Part shown: positions 33,986 through 43,325 of the stretch, piece by piece
How the letters are laid out: each line of letters begins with the position of its first letter
How positions within the stretch are numbered: position 1 is the stretch's first letter
Origin: Streptococcus sanguinis SK49
GTDB lineage: Bacteria > Bacillota > Bacilli > Lactobacillales > Streptococcaceae
Direction of reading: 5' to 3'
DNA length: 64,000 nt
Assembly (NCBI RefSeq): GCF_000212815.1
Contig: NZ_GL890985.1
Coordinates: forward strand, 1,420,203 to 1,484,202
Made by a program: the position numbers and the translations under genes
The notes under the pieces: model-generated
Database searches by the model: none
Told to the model about the DNA's origin: nothing
What the model saw: only the letters and a program-made list of their open reading frames with translations

Positions 33986-35656
33986 TTAATCCTCTTGAAT
34001 GGTAATTTTTTCTGCTAAAAAGTCAAATCCCTCTGGAATCAAGCTTTCCTCTTCCTTCTCTTCAGCCTCTGCCTTGCCATTGCGGCTGCGAGCTGAAAAG
34101 TCCGCCCGAATCTTGGTCCACTCTTCTAAGGAAATAGCCAAAATCTCTGGTGAAAATCCTGCCGCATTGCTGAGGATATTACCAAACATAGTATTGAGAT
34201 TGTACCGCTTCATGGTCTGCTCAGCGTTGAAGTTAGACTCAAAAGCTAAGATAGCGTGGCTTTCGTTGGCGGCCACTGGCTGCGAGCCTGCCAGCAAGGC
34301 CCTATCAGCTCCAGCAAGACTTTCGATAATCTCACCCCAAGCATTCTGTAGCTTGGTCAGATTGCTGCGAGCCAGGCTTGGATTGTCAACAGCCTCTTCT
34401 AGGATGGCATTGACCTTATTGCGGTCTGCTCGGTAGCCCTTAGACTTCTGCGGCCGAATATCCGAAGTTTTGACAGCTGCTGCAGGTTTCCCATTGCCAT
34501 TAGCCAGCTGCTGCTTGAGACTATCTATCTCTTGTCTCAATCCCTTAAGTTCATCAGCTAGATTATCCGGAATCGCTGGCGCTGTAGGAAGGCTGCTAGT
34601 CTCTGCCAGTCGAATGGTCATCATTTCTGTATAAATCTTGGGCTGCAGGCTGTTCTTGATGTCTGCCAAACTCTTGGTCGCCATATCTATCATGGCAAAG
34701 AGAGTGTCCTGCGGTGTCTTGAGATTTTCCAAAAAGAGCTCGCTGGCATGATGATTTTCCCCGCCAGTTTTGACAATAATCAAGTCACGCAGATATTGCA
34801 GGAGGTCCGTCACAAAACGGGCCATGTTTTTGCCACTGTCAAAAATCAGATTGAGATTATCCAAGGCTGCTACTGCATCATGAGCAATCAAGGCTGCTAC
34901 ATAGGCATCCAAGGCTCCTAAGCTGATAGAGCCAGTGATTTCTTCGGCAATGTCTGTAGTCAAACGATTTTCCTGAGTTAAGCTAAGAGCCTGGTCAAGT
35001 ATAGATAGGGCATCCCGCATACCGCCTTCAGCTCGGCGAGCAATAATCTGCACACCTTCCTGCTCAAAGTCAATGCCTTCCTGATCTAAAATCCACTCAA
35101 TATGACCAATAATGTCCTGCGTCTTGATAGACTTAAACTCAAAACGCTGGACGCGGGAAAGAATGGTCGCCGGAATCTTATGCAGCTCTGTCGTCGCTAG
35201 GATAAAGACCACATTTTCTGTCGGTTCTTCCAAGGTCTTGAGCAAGGCGTTAAAAGCCCCAGTCGAGAGCATGTGGACCTCGTCAATGATATAGACCTTG
35301 TGCTTAGCGAGACTAGGCGCATAGGTAGATTTGTCCCGAATATCACGAATCTCATCTACCCCATTATTTGAAGCAGCGTCGATTTCGATAACATCTTCAA
35401 GGCTTCCCTCAGTAATGGCCTTACAAATATAGCAGTCATTACAGGGCTCACCGTCCTTTTGATTCGGACAATTCATAGCCTTGGCAAAAATCTTGGCAAC
35501 ACTGGTTTTTCCTGTTCCACGTGGACCAGAAAAGAGATAGGCATGGCTGATTTTTCCTTGCTCCACAGCCTGACGCAGAGTGGTAGCCACTACTTGCTGT
35601 CCCACCAGCTGACCAAAGGTCTGACTGCGATATTTCCGATATAAAGCTTGATACAT
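33986..35656 (-). CDS. dnaX: DNA polymerase III subunit gamma/tau
   Basis: A 556-aa clamp-loader ATPase. Walker A GPRGTGKTSVAK is at about residues 44-55, the zinc-binding cysteines are in CPNQ...CNDCYIC, Walker B is VYIIDEVHML, and sensor 1 and the SRC-like arginine finger region (ILSRVQRFEF) are present. The C-terminal third (about 365-556) is the tau-type linker and polymerase-contact region. The ATG overlaps the stop of the preceding GAF-domain gene by one base (TAATG), so the two genes are translationally coupled. Confidence 0.95.
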   Translation of the reverse strand: MYQALYRKYRSQTFGQLVGQQVVATTLRQAVEQGKISHAYLFSGPRGTGKTSVAKIFAKAMNCPNQKDGEPCNDCYICKAITEGSLEDVIEIDAASNNGVDEIRDIRDKSTYAPSLAKHKVYIIDEVHMLSTGAFNALLKTLEEPTENVVFILATTELHKIPATILSRVQRFEFKSIKTQDIIGHIEWILDQEGIDFEQEGVQIIARRAEGGMRDALSILDQALSLTQENRLTTDIAEEITGSISLGALDAYVAALIAHDAVAALDNLNLIFDSGKNMARFVTDLLQYLRDLIIVKTGGENHHASELFLENLKTPQDTLFAMIDMATKSLADIKNSLQPKIYTEMMTIRLAETSSLPTAPAIPDNLADELKGLRQEIDSLKQQLANGNGKPAAAVKTSDIRPQKSKGYRADRNKVNAILEEAVDNPSLARSNLTKLQNAWGEIIESLAGADRALLAGSQPVAANESHAILAFESNFNAEQTMKRYNLNTMFGNILSNAAGFSPEILAISLEEWTKIRADFSARSRNGKAEAEEKEEESLIPEGFDFLAEKITIQED

Positions 35657-36153
35657 TAGGCTTTTTCTCCAAACATTTCAAAATTCCAAATCGTTTTTTC
35701 AAGCAAAATCTGGACAAACTTTTCCAGATATTCCTGATCTACCTTATCATAATCACCCGTCAAGGCTGAGTCCAAATCTAGCACTCCAAGCAGGCGACCA
35801 TCTTTTACCATGGGCACCACAATTTCGCTCTTAGCCCGGCTATCACAAGAGATATAATTGGCATGCTGGGTCACATCATCTACGATAATCGTCTCTTTTT
35901 TCTCAGCAGATTCCCCACATACACCCTTGCCTAAGGCAATATGGACACAGGAAACACCGCCCTGAAAAGGCCCCAAAATTAGCTCATTACCATCAAAAAG
36001 ATAGAAACCAGTAAAAACCGAATTAGGCAGCGCTTGATTGAGAAGTGCGCTAGCGTTCGACAAATTTGCCAAAGCATTGGTCTCACCCTCTAACAAGGCT
36101 TCCAGCTGAGCCAGTAAAAGTTGATAACTTGAAATTTTTTCTTTTGTATTCAT
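35656..36153 (-). CDS. Free methionine-R-sulfoxide reductase (GAF domain)
   Basis: A 165-aa GAF-fold protein of the fRMsr/YtsP group, which reduces free L-methionine-(R)-sulfoxide. The three cysteines expected for the redox cycle are visible in [15 protein letters not shown] and [11 protein letters not shown], and GVLDLDS is the usual C-terminal GAF motif. I chose the ATG at 36153; the frame extends to a TTG at 36186 that overlaps the hydrolase stop codon and would add eleven residues. Neither start has a strong SD, and an extended -10 TGATATAAT lies 7 bp upstream of the ATG, so a leaderless message is possible. Confidence 0.85.
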   Translation of the reverse strand: MNTKEKISSYQLLLAQLEALLEGETNALANLSNASALLNQALPNSVFTGFYLFDGNELILGPFQGGVSCVHIALGKGVCGESAEKKETIIVDDVTQHANYISCDSRAKSEIVVPMVKDGRLLGVLDLDSALTGDYDKVDQEYLEKFVQILLEKTIWNFEMFGEKA

Positions 36154-36159
36154 AGAGTC

Positions 36160-36167
36160 TATTATAT
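36160..36167 (-). promoter_or_regulatory. Extended -10 box immediately before the fRMsr gene
   Basis: On the minus strand TGATATAAT ends 7 bases before the ATG at 36153, so predicted transcription starts at or within a base or two of the start codon. A weak -35 (TTGAAA) is only 14 bp away. Confidence 0.4.
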
Positions 36168-36182
36168 CAAAAAGCCGGTCTT

Positions 36183-37013
36183 TCAACCAAGCTTTTCTTT
36201 AATTTTGTTATTCAAAAATTCATCAATCAGTCTATTTACAATATCGGGTTGGTCGGTATTAGAATTGTGCCCCGCCTTATCAATCCATTGAACAGACTTC
36301 CCAGTATTTCTTTCATAGGCCTTCAAATATCGTATACAAGACCCTGCACGATCTTCTTTTCCACATATAACCAATTGTGGACATTTTACTTCATAGGAAA
36401 GTTTGTTCTCCACTGCTTCTGAAAATATCTTATATCCGTATCCCGCAAGACGAGCATACCTTTCTTGATCGCCATCATAAATCATCATATCATACATCAG
36501 TTTTCTTCCATAGTCTGTTGTTGATACGCTTTTAGGGCCTGATTTCAAAAGAGATTTCCATGGATAGATTCTATAAATTGCCTCCATATTTTTTAAGAGC
36601 CACAATTCCATAGCTGTATAATACTTCCTTTGAAGGGATGGTGAATCAATCGTAACAAGACCTTTTAATTTCTCAGGAAAAAGTTGAGCATAAACCTGTC
36701 CTACATATCCTCCCATTGACTGACCAATTACTATTGGATTTTCTATTCTCTCTTTGATAAATATTTCATCCAGCCAACTTGCTAAATCAAATAAAGTAAA
36801 ATCGAGACGAAATGGATAGGATGAAGCATGTCCAGGTGCGTCCCAAACCAAGACTCTATATGTATCTTTAAAATATTCTATTTGTTTTTCAAATAACCTA
36901 TGGTCAGCAGTTAGCCCAGGTAAAAAGATAAGAGCACTTTGGGATGATTCAACAGCATCATTTGTCCAATAATGAATTATTCCACTTGGTGTTTCATATA
37001 TTTTTTCAATCAA
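36183..37013 (-). CDS. Alpha/beta-fold hydrolase
   Basis: A 276-aa alpha/beta hydrolase with no signal peptide. The nucleophile elbow is [10 protein letters not shown] (Ser at about residue 98), a likely acid is the Asp in GKEDRAG, and the catalytic His is in AGHNSN near the end. [12 protein letters not shown] gives the oxyanion-hole HG-like segment. The DNA is visibly richer in A+T than the neighbouring dnaX and looks accessory. The specific ester or amide substrate is unknown. Its 3' end meets the fRMsr frame. Confidence 0.8.
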   Translation of the reverse strand: MIEKIYETPSGIIHYWTNDAVESSQSALIFLPGLTADHRLFEKQIEYFKDTYRVLVWDAPGHASSYPFRLDFTLFDLASWLDEIFIKERIENPIVIGQSMGGYVGQVYAQLFPEKLKGLVTIDSPSLQRKYYTAMELWLLKNMEAIYRIYPWKSLLKSGPKSVSTTDYGRKLMYDMMIYDGDQERYARLAGYGYKIFSEAVENKLSYEVKCPQLVICGKEDRAGSCIRYLKAYERNTGKSVQWIDKAGHNSNTDQPDIVNRLIDEFLNNKIKEKLG

Positions 37014-37117
37014 AGTTCAACACTCGCATTCTAATTTGTTTAATCTAGTTTATCTCAATTGCACTCAGTCCTCTTATTAGAGTTTCTCAAGTAGGTCAAC
37101 TAGAACATATATTCTGC

Positions 37118-37741
37118 TTACTTATCCTCCTCCAAAACCCTCACTTCTTCACCCTCCACAAGCACAGCTTGGCGATTATTGAGGGGAAACAGATTCAGCT
37201 GGTCGCTGTATGTATCCAGAGTCGCTTGGGCACTTTCGACAAAGGGTTCTTCGCCAAGATGAGGCAGGACATAAAAATCCACCTCGTTTAGTGCCTCTGT
37301 ATCATTCAGTTCTGCTGCAACCGACTTATCGTCCATAATCTTATTATAGTCAATGTCCTTGGCTGTGATGATAGCACCCGCAGATTCGCCCACATAAACC
37401 ATTCCATCTGCAATCTGCTCTTTTATCAAGGATAGAAGCTGCTTTTTCTTTAGTTCTTGCAGAAGGTAAAAAGTATTGCCACCAGAGACATAGAGGAGTT
37501 TGCTTTGGAAAATTTTGGCCTGAGCTGTCTCTCTATCACAAGCTGAAATATCTAAAATTTCTACTTGAAATCCCAAGTCCGCAAAGGTCTGCTGGGCTTC
37601 GTCAATATAACCCCTGTAGTCTTCTACATTTCCAGCCGTCGGGATAAAAAGCACATGTTTGCCCAATTGCTTTTCAGATACATATTGTCTGAACAAGTTC
37701 TTGACTCCCCCAAAATATGAACATAAAAATAATTGTTTCAT
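37118..37741 (-). CDS. Peptidase E-like protein (family S51)
   Basis: A 207-aa protein with the class I glutamine-amidotransferase-like fold of peptidase S51. The nucleophile serine lies in GESAGAIITA and a probable catalytic His in LPHLGEEP; YVSGGNTFYLLQ is the conserved loop before it. Family members cleave Asp-x dipeptides, but many streptococcal homologues are unstudied. It is 11 bp downstream of the methyltransferase remnant and shares its direction, together with the GrpB-like gene, suggesting a three-gene unit. Confidence 0.8.
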   Translation of the reverse strand: MKQLFLCSYFGGVKNLFRQYVSEKQLGKHVLFIPTAGNVEDYRGYIDEAQQTFADLGFQVEILDISACDRETAQAKIFQSKLLYVSGGNTFYLLQELKKKQLLSLIKEQIADGMVYVGESAGAIITAKDIDYNKIMDDKSVAAELNDTEALNEVDFYVLPHLGEEPFVESAQATLDTYSDQLNLFPLNNRQAVLVEGEEVRVLEEDK

Positions 37742-37752
37742 AGGATACCTCC

Positions 37753-38070
37753 TTATTTTTTTCTAATTTCATAAAGAATCCATTGGCCCTTTTTTTGACT
37801 ATCGATGAGATGTAAATCCAAGTCTGTCAAATAGTTTTCCAGTTTTTCTTGCTTTGTAAAGTCTGGTAGGTAATAAGCTAATTTGCTCCATTCACATGCC
37901 AGTAAGATGATTCCATCTGGCTTAAGAATCCGCTTAAGTTCTAGGAACGCCCGAGTTAAATCCGACCAATGAAAATGAGTCTGAAAGGCTGTAATCAAAT
38001 TCTTTGATTGGTATATTAGGTAAAGAAATGCCAGAATAATCAGAAGGCCAATCATTGCTAGATAAATCAT
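37753..38070 (-). pseudogene. Class I methyltransferase with internal deletion
   Basis: This 105-aa frame joins an N-terminal membrane segment (MIYLAMIGLLIILAFLYLI, residues 1-19) directly to the C-terminal part of a class I SAM methyltransferase (ITAFQTHFHWSDLTRAFLEL, then RILKPDGIILLACEW). Family members of this type normally carry some 100 residues in between, including the glycine-rich SAM-binding motif, which is missing here. The junction is at about residue 23 (38000-38010). The frame has been preserved, so a short protein could still be made, but it cannot bind SAM in the usual way. It overlaps the GrpB-like gene by 4 bp. Confidence 0.65.
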
Positions 38071-38648
38071 CTGTCTTCCCCCTCATATCTTCCGCCATAA
38101 AGCTTTTTAGCTTTCTCTGTATAGTTCTTAATAAACTCCGTTTTCGCCTCTGTATAGGCATCACGGTTGTGCTCATATTGCTTCCACAAGGACAGCTTGA
38201 GCCTCTCATAGTCTTTAGCTACAGCAGGGTGCTCCTGTAAATAGTCTCTAAAGTAAAGTTCATCATGATCACCCTCATAGCGCAGATGAAGATGGAAAAC
38301 CCGCTCCGCAAAACCACTCGGTGTGTAGCCTTTATTGAATGACATCCGCCCTTGGCTTTCTGACATGAGCAGATAACCATTTTGCAGCAGCAAGTCTCTC
38401 CTTACCGCCATATCTGTTTCTTTGGGAATTTCCAGCAAGATATCCACTATTGGCTTAGCCCAGATGGTCTTTACCGATGTCGAACCGATATGACTAATCC
38501 GAACCAGCTGATTTGCAGGCAAAAAACTCAAGAGCTGAAGCCGCTCCTCATCATACCAGTCTTTCCACTCAGCCTGATGCTCTCTTAAAAAAATCGGAAA
38601 AAGCTGCCACAACTCCTCGAGTGACATTTCCTCTAAAGATGGAATCAT
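38067..38648 (-). CDS. GrpB-family nucleotidyltransferase-like protein
   Basis: A 193-aa protein of the GrpB/UPF0157 family, whose fold belongs to the nucleotidyltransferase group. The motif RISHIGSTSVKTIWAKPIVDIL carries the GS-x10-D-like pattern, and VFHLHLRYEG is the second family motif. The ATG at 38648 follows AGGAGGTG with good spacing, preferable to the GTG two codons upstream. Biological role is unknown; GrpB proteins are sometimes fused to CoaE. The gene is first in a short unit with the methyltransferase remnant and peptidase E-like gene. Confidence 0.8.
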   Translation of the reverse strand: MIPSLEEMSLEELWQLFPIFLREHQAEWKDWYDEERLQLLSFLPANQLVRISHIGSTSVKTIWAKPIVDILLEIPKETDMAVRRDLLLQNGYLLMSESQGRMSFNKGYTPSGFAERVFHLHLRYEGDHDELYFRDYLQEHPAVAKDYERLKLSLWKQYEHNRDAYTEAKTEFIKNYTEKAKKLYGGRYEGEDR

Positions 38649-38750
38649 AAGCACCTCCTTAGATAATTTATATATATTATACCAAAAACAAGTTTATGAT
38701 TGTTTTAAAATATTTTAGAAATCTTTCTGTAACACAAACGTAACTTTTTC

Positions 38751-38779
38751 TTGAAAAACTATTTAATTTATAGTAGAAT
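38751..38779 (+). promoter_or_regulatory. Promoter of the secreted nuclease gene
   Basis: TTGAAA (38751-38756) and TAGAAT (38774-38779) are separated by exactly 17 bp, about 30 bp before the ATG at 38811. Confidence 0.7.
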
Positions 38780-38810
38780 GAAATCGGATACATATCCAGG
38801 GAGAAATATT

Positions 38811-39812
38811 ATGAACAAATTTAGGACTAAAAAAAAGTATTTTATAATTCTGTGCCTTCTTTTTATTATTTCGCAAATATTTGCAACACCAACAATAATT
38901 GCAAATCAGAATAAATCAGAACCTATTCAAACGCTTCATGAATCTGATGAAAATGAAATTGGCACTCTATTTTTTACTGGCTCCTATCAACTTAGACTAG
39001 GTAAAAAAGATAAATATGGAAGAGCAACTGCAGCCCATATCCAACTACAATATCAACATCAACCTAAGAAAAAACGCGAAGGAAGGTTAACCTATAATCC
39101 GGTAGGATGGCATAATTATAAGTTTTACTATGGCAATGGTAAGCAAAAGACCTGGCTCATGAATAGAGGACATCTCATTGGATATCAGTTCAGTGGACTT
39201 AATGATGAGGGACGGAACTTGGTACCTTTAACAGCTTGGCTCAACACTGGAACTTTTAAGGGAACGGATGAAAACAATTCCGACAGTATGCTATACTACG
39301 AGAAGCGATTAGATCAATGGTTGGAAGCTAATCCAAATAATTGGCTCGACTATAAAGTTACACCAATTTACCATGATGATGAGCTATTACCTCGTCAGAT
39401 TGAATTACAATTTGTAGGATTAGATATGTCAGGTAATATTGTCAGCATTCATTTAGGTGGGAAGGAATCTATTGACCAGGATGGGATGTCACATGTCCTT
39501 CTAGACAACCTCTCTCCAAATGCTGAACTAAACTATCAAAAAGGGACAGCAAAGAATACTATGGATCAAAACAGTTCTAATTCTGCTGCCTCATCCGAGA
39601 ACTCTTCTGCTTCAATTCCATCTGAGTCAAATACTAATTCTTTAACATCTACTGAACAAGAAAAAACTGTCTATGTTGCAAGACAGGGAACAGCCCAAGC
39701 CTACTGGTATGATATTAACCGTATGCCTTCAAATACTAATTTTGATAATGTGGTAACTATGACTGAATCACAAGCTATATCCCAAGGAAAACATCATTCA
39801 TCCAAAGAGTAA
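38811..39812 (+). CDS. Secreted DNA/RNA non-specific endonuclease
   Basis: A 333-aa exported nuclease. Residues 1 to about 32 are a signal peptide or membrane anchor (KKYFIILCLLFIISQIFA). The beta-beta-alpha metal motif is present as MNRGHLIGYQFSG, with the catalytic His, and the metal-ligand Asn in EGRNLVPLTAWLN. This is the arrangement of streptococcal DNases such as EndA and streptodornases, where the first motif is more often DRGH. The C-terminus has a Ser/Asn-rich linker (about 265-300) and a 45-residue tail with TVYVARQGTAQAYWYD. The ATG at 38811 follows GGGAGA. Likely roles are nutrient DNA use, DNA-trap evasion or biofilm control. Confidence 0.86.
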   Translation: MNKFRTKKKYFIILCLLFIISQIFATPTIIANQNKSEPIQTLHESDENEIGTLFFTGSYQLRLGKKDKYGRATAAHIQLQYQHQPKKKREGRLTYNPVGWHNYKFYYGNGKQKTWLMNRGHLIGYQFSGLNDEGRNLVPLTAWLNTGTFKGTDENNSDSMLYYEKRLDQWLEANPNNWLDYKVTPIYHDDELLPRQIELQFVGLDMSGNIVSIHLGGKESIDQDGMSHVLLDNLSPNAELNYQKGTAKNTMDQNSSNSAASSENSSASIPSESNTNSLTSTEQEKTVYVARQGTAQAYWYDINRMPSNTNFDNVVTMTESQAISQGKHHSSKE

Positions 39813-39815
39813 AAC

Positions 39816-39847
39816 AAAAAGTTAGGGAAGAACTTCCTAACTTTTTT
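39816..39847. terminator. Bidirectional terminator between nuclease and DUF3307 genes
   Basis: AAAAAGTTAGG (39816-39826) pairs perfectly with CCTAACTTTTT (39836-39846), with A and T runs on both sides, between two convergent genes. It overlaps the stop codon of the DUF3307 gene. Confidence 0.85.
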
Positions 39848-40583
39848 ACCAATAAAGACAGCCGTAAACAAGCAAGACTGCAATCATACTGAAAAGCGAG
39901 CCAATTAGGTAGTATTCAGCAAAGGACTGGCTTTCTGAAATCTTATTATAGCGGGCAATAGACTTAGCTGTAAAAACTAGCCCAATGGCAGTAAACTGCC
40001 CGAAAATAAGAGAAAGTCCCATAATCAAGCGCTCTAATATCCCAATCATGGCTCCAGCCCCCGCAATAGTCTCTCCGCTGTCTTCTCCTGCCTGATACTT
40101 ACTGAAGAAGAGTTTAAAGAGGATATTAACCAGCTTACCAGTAAGGGCGAAGAAAAAGAGAGCCTGCAGCATGAGGTAGCGCCCAGACAGCCAATTAGTT
40201 GCTGGAATTTGCTGCTGACCTAAGAGAAAATAAAGAGCAAAAATGCTAATCAGATGCAAGACCTGATCCAGTATAAAGGCAAACTTTTGAGCATGATGGC
40301 GGACAATCGATGAATTCAGCCTATTCTTCAAGAAGTCAATAAGCGCATGACTGAACCAGACCAAGGCGAAATATAGCAGATAATTAGGTAAGATGAGCCC
40401 CAAGAGCAACAAGGGCAGCAGAACAATTCCCAAATGGAGAATTAAGAAATTCATCCGCCGGCTTTTAAGGTCAGCCATTTTCTGACTTTGAAGCTGAAAA
40501 TCAGCTAGTACATGAGCCAGCAAAGTCAACACAAGAATCGGATTCTGCATGAAAAATTCTGAAAATCCTATAAAATTTGTCAT
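39846..40583 (-). CDS. DUF3307-family membrane protein
   Basis: A 245-aa polytopic membrane protein with about six hydrophobic segments. The motif LLAHVLADFQLQSQKMADLK (residues 21-40) is the DUF3307 signature with conserved His and Asp. It overlaps SatD by 4 bp, the same pairing seen in many Firmicutes, so the two likely act together. Function is unknown. Confidence 0.82.
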   Translation of the reverse strand: MTNFIGFSEFFMQNPILVLTLLAHVLADFQLQSQKMADLKSRRMNFLILHLGIVLLPLLLLGLILPNYLLYFALVWFSHALIDFLKNRLNSSIVRHHAQKFAFILDQVLHLISIFALYFLLGQQQIPATNWLSGRYLMLQALFFFALTGKLVNILFKLFFSKYQAGEDSGETIAGAGAMIGILERLIMGLSLIFGQFTAIGLVFTAKSIARYNKISESQSFAEYYLIGSLFSMIAVLLVYGCLYW

Positions 40584-41245
40584 TCTTCAACCTCCTTTGC
40601 TGCCTTTAGAATCATTCTCATAGCTAAACGGCGATTTCTCAGATAAATCTTCAAACCAGACGACTTGAGCCGCTTACTAAGCGCACTGGGACTAATCTGC
40701 AACAGCTCTGCTATTTCTCCATGAGAAAAATTCTCATCATAGATATATTCCATGAGCATCCGCTCCAGAACCTCTCTCTGACTGGCATTCCACTTGCTCT
40801 GGATAAATGAAGTAGCTGCCAGCACCGTATTGACCTCCTGACTGACCTCTTCATCTCCCAAGGATACAGCTATACGGCTGCTGCCGTAGTCGTTCTTCTC
40901 ATGAATAGCCTCAATGGCTGCGCGGGCCCTCCAGTAGGCCGGACCGTCCGCACCAATACTCTGCTCCCGATTGATATCCGTCACAATCTCCCCCAGACCA
41001 AGCCCAAAGCGAATCGGATGAGGAAAGCCCAAGGCAATCTGATCAAGGAGCTGCATAATCTCTGGATTAGGCCGTAGCAAAGCCTGAAACTCATCTCCAG
41101 TCGTTACTGTAAAGGGCGACACCAGATAATCCTGATAATCCTGATTTAGCACCGCCATCATGTCCTGCAGGTCCTTCTGCGCCTGCTTGCGATTTTTCAG
41201 CTGTTTGGATTCTATTAAATCTCCAATAAGAGCAATATAAAACAT
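40580..41245 (-). CDS. SatD-family regulator
   Basis: A 221-aa protein of the SatD family, named after the Streptococcus mutans secretion and acid-tolerance (sat) locus. The N-terminal part is a nucleotide-cyclase-like fold region (VTTGDEFQALLRP). The C-terminal 70 residues contain a helix-turn-helix (HGEIAELLQISPSALSKRLK). Two copies of a 17-bp motif lie in its promoter region, so it may control itself. It is coupled to the DUF3307 gene downstream. Confidence 0.82.
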   Translation of the reverse strand: MFYIALIGDLIESKQLKNRKQAQKDLQDMMAVLNQDYQDYLVSPFTVTTGDEFQALLRPNPEIMQLLDQIALGFPHPIRFGLGLGEIVTDINREQSIGADGPAYWRARAAIEAIHEKNDYGSSRIAVSLGDEEVSQEVNTVLAATSFIQSKWNASQREVLERMLMEYIYDENFSHGEIAELLQISPSALSKRLKSSGLKIYLRNRRLAMRMILKAAKEVEE

Positions 41246-41262
41246 ACCAAACCTCCTTTAAG

Positions 41263-41335
41263 TCCATTATAAAGGAAAATTTTAAAAATGTCTATTTAAA
41301 CGGCAACTTTTTAGAATATCCATTGTAAAGGAAAG
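41263..41335 (-). promoter_or_regulatory. satD promoter with a duplicated 17-bp motif
   Basis: TCCATTATAAAGGAAAA (41263-41279) and TCCATTGTAAAGGAAAG (41319-41335) are near-identical direct repeats 56 bp apart. The first contains the -10 (TATAAT on the minus strand, 41266-41271), with -35 TAGACA at 41289-41294 and 17-bp spacing. The second ends at the stop codon region of the TfoX gene. The arrangement suggests two binding sites for the SatD helix-turn-helix. Confidence 0.5.
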
Positions 41336-41336
41336 A

Positions 41337-41654
41337 CTATTTTTTCTTTTTAGGTGCTGGTAAGGCAGAGTAGGCAGCTTCAATTAGATTACAGAGAAAA
41401 GCGGAATCTTCTACTTCTTTTATATGAAGCATTGGCTTTGCACCTGAATAAGGAGACTCATAAACCGGATTTTCAAAAAATTCCAGAACTGGCTGAACCG
41501 GCTTGATCAGCAAGCGATTGTCATAAATCCCACCAAATAAACGCCCCCGATAATAGAGCAAATATTCCCCCATCATCTTGCGAAAGCTGATTTCTTGACC
41601 TAAGCCCTGCAGCTGCTTCAGGATAAAATCCAAATATTCTTGACTAGATGCCAT
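41337..41654 (-). CDS. TfoX/Sxy N-terminal domain protein
   Basis: A 105-aa protein with the TfoX_N fold: FRKMMGEYLLYYRGRLFGGI is the family signature. In Gram-negative species TfoX regulates competence, but the streptococcal short forms lack the C-terminal domain and their role is unknown. It has its own SD GGAGGTG and is upstream of the satD unit in the same direction. Confidence 0.82.
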   Translation of the reverse strand: MASSQEYLDFILKQLQGLGQEISFRKMMGEYLLYYRGRLFGGIYDNRLLIKPVQPVLEFFENPVYESPYSGAKPMLHIKEVEDSAFLCNLIEAAYSALPAPKKKK

Positions 41655-41804
41655 CGGAACACCTCCATGAATTGATACTTTATTATACCAAAAATAGACG
41701 GAGATTTCTTGACTAAGAGATTAACTCATCTCCTTCAATCCTTAGTCTGTCTATCCTCAAGTAAGCAAAAAAGCTAGAACTTACAAGTCTAACTCTTTTA
41801 CTTA

Positions 41805-43325
41805 TTATTTTTTTAAAAGTCCTTCCTTGACCAGATAATCACGCGCAACAGCTTCCGATTTTTTGCCTTCAATGCCAACTTGATAATTCATCTGGCTCAT
41901 CTGGCTTTCCGTAATTTTACCAGCCAGCTTATTGAGAACACCTTCCAACTCAGGGTGTTTTTCTAGCAATTCAGCCTTCAGGAGAGGCGCCCCTTGATAA
42001 GGAGGGAAAAGGTGCTTATCGTCTTCTAAAACTTGTAAATCATAACGCGCAAGTTCTGCGTCAGTCGAATAGGCATCCGTAATTTGAATATCACCCGACT
42101 GGATAGCTTGGTAGCGAAGGGCTGGTTCCATGGTTGATACATTGAGATTCAGTCCATAGACAGACTGGAGTCCCTTGTTTCCATCTTCACGATCGTTAAA
42201 CTCTAGGGTAAAACCCGCTTTGAGCTTATCCTGAACTGTCTTAAGGTCAGAAATGGTTTTAAGATTGTATTCTTTGGCGATACTCTTGGGAACTGCAATT
42301 GCATAGGTATTCTGATAGGCCATGTGATTGAGTAAGACTAGATTGTCCTGTTTTTTGATTCCATCACGTGCTGCTTCAAAAACTTCTTCAGCATCATTGC
42401 TAACCTTTGGAACAGACTGCAAGAGAGTTCCAGTAATCGTACCGGTAAACTCAGGATAGATATCAACATCACCTTTTTTCAGAGCTTGATAAAGGAAGTC
42501 GGTCTTCCCAAAATTAGGTTTGACTGTCACAGTCATATCCGTATTTTCCTCGATGAGAAGTTTATACATATTCATGAGAATTTCTGGCTCTGGACCCAAT
42601 TTCCCAGCAATAACCAGATGTTCCTTCTCCTGCTTGGGAATTAGACTGGGTGTGTAAGAAGCGCCTAATCCGAGGATTAAGACCGCAAAAGCTGTAAATA
42701 CCGTTCGAAGCTTAGCCTTTTCCATCCATTTAAGAAGACTGTTGAAAAGAATAGCCAAAACTGCAGATGAAATAGCTCCAATCAAGATCAGGCTGGCATT
42801 GCGACGGTCAATTCCTAGAAGGATAAAAGAACCTAGTCCACCAGCTCCGACAAGGGCTGCCAGAGTTGCTGTTCCGATAATCATAACCGTTGCCGTCCGA
42901 ATTCCAGAAACGATGACGGGCATAGCTAGAGGCAGTTCAAACTTTTTGAGTCGCTCCCACTTGGTCATCCCAAAGGCGATTCCGGCTTCTTCTAAACTAG
43001 GATCAATCCCATTCAAAGCCGTGACAGTATTTTCTAAAATCGGGAAAATAGCGTAAATCACCAGAGCAGTCAGTGCTGGTAGTGTACCAATCCCCATAAG
43101 GGGGATAAAGAGTCCCAGCAAGGCCATTGAAGGAATGGTTTGAAAGATTCCTGCAATTTGCAGCACCCAATTGGCTGTCTTTTTGTGACTATGAAGATAG
43201 ATAGCGAGCGGAATGGTCAGGAAGATGGCCACTAGTAAGGTCAGAAGAGACAGCTGGAGATGTTGCCCTAAGGCTGCCAACCATTCGCCAAAGCGCTCCT
43301 GAAAGGTAGAAAACAAATTAGCCAT
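41805..43325 (-). CDS. Choline/glycine-betaine-type ABC transporter, fused permease and binding protein
   Basis: A 506-aa fusion. Residues 1 to about 215 form a permease domain with five to six membrane segments and an EAA-like loop ([20 protein letters not shown]). Residues about 230-506 are an OpuAC-type substrate-binding domain outside the membrane ([29 protein letters not shown]). This arrangement is known for streptococcal and lactococcal osmolyte/choline uptake (OpuA/OpuC group). ATG at 43325 follows GGAGGTG. It overlaps the ATPase gene by 8 bp. Substrate, choline or betaine or carnitine, is not decided by sequence. Confidence 0.9.
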   Translation of the reverse strand: MANLFSTFQERFGEWLAALGQHLQLSLLTLLVAIFLTIPLAIYLHSHKKTANWVLQIAGIFQTIPSMALLGLFIPLMGIGTLPALTALVIYAIFPILENTVTALNGIDPSLEEAGIAFGMTKWERLKKFELPLAMPVIVSGIRTATVMIIGTATLAALVGAGGLGSFILLGIDRRNASLILIGAISSAVLAILFNSLLKWMEKAKLRTVFTAFAVLILGLGASYTPSLIPKQEKEHLVIAGKLGPEPEILMNMYKLLIEENTDMTVTVKPNFGKTDFLYQALKKGDVDIYPEFTGTITGTLLQSVPKVSNDAEEVFEAARDGIKKQDNLVLLNHMAYQNTYAIAVPKSIAKEYNLKTISDLKTVQDKLKAGFTLEFNDREDGNKGLQSVYGLNLNVSTMEPALRYQAIQSGDIQITDAYSTDAELARYDLQVLEDDKHLFPPYQGAPLLKAELLEKHPELEGVLNKLAGKITESQMSQMNYQVGIEGKKSEAVARDYLVKEGLLKK

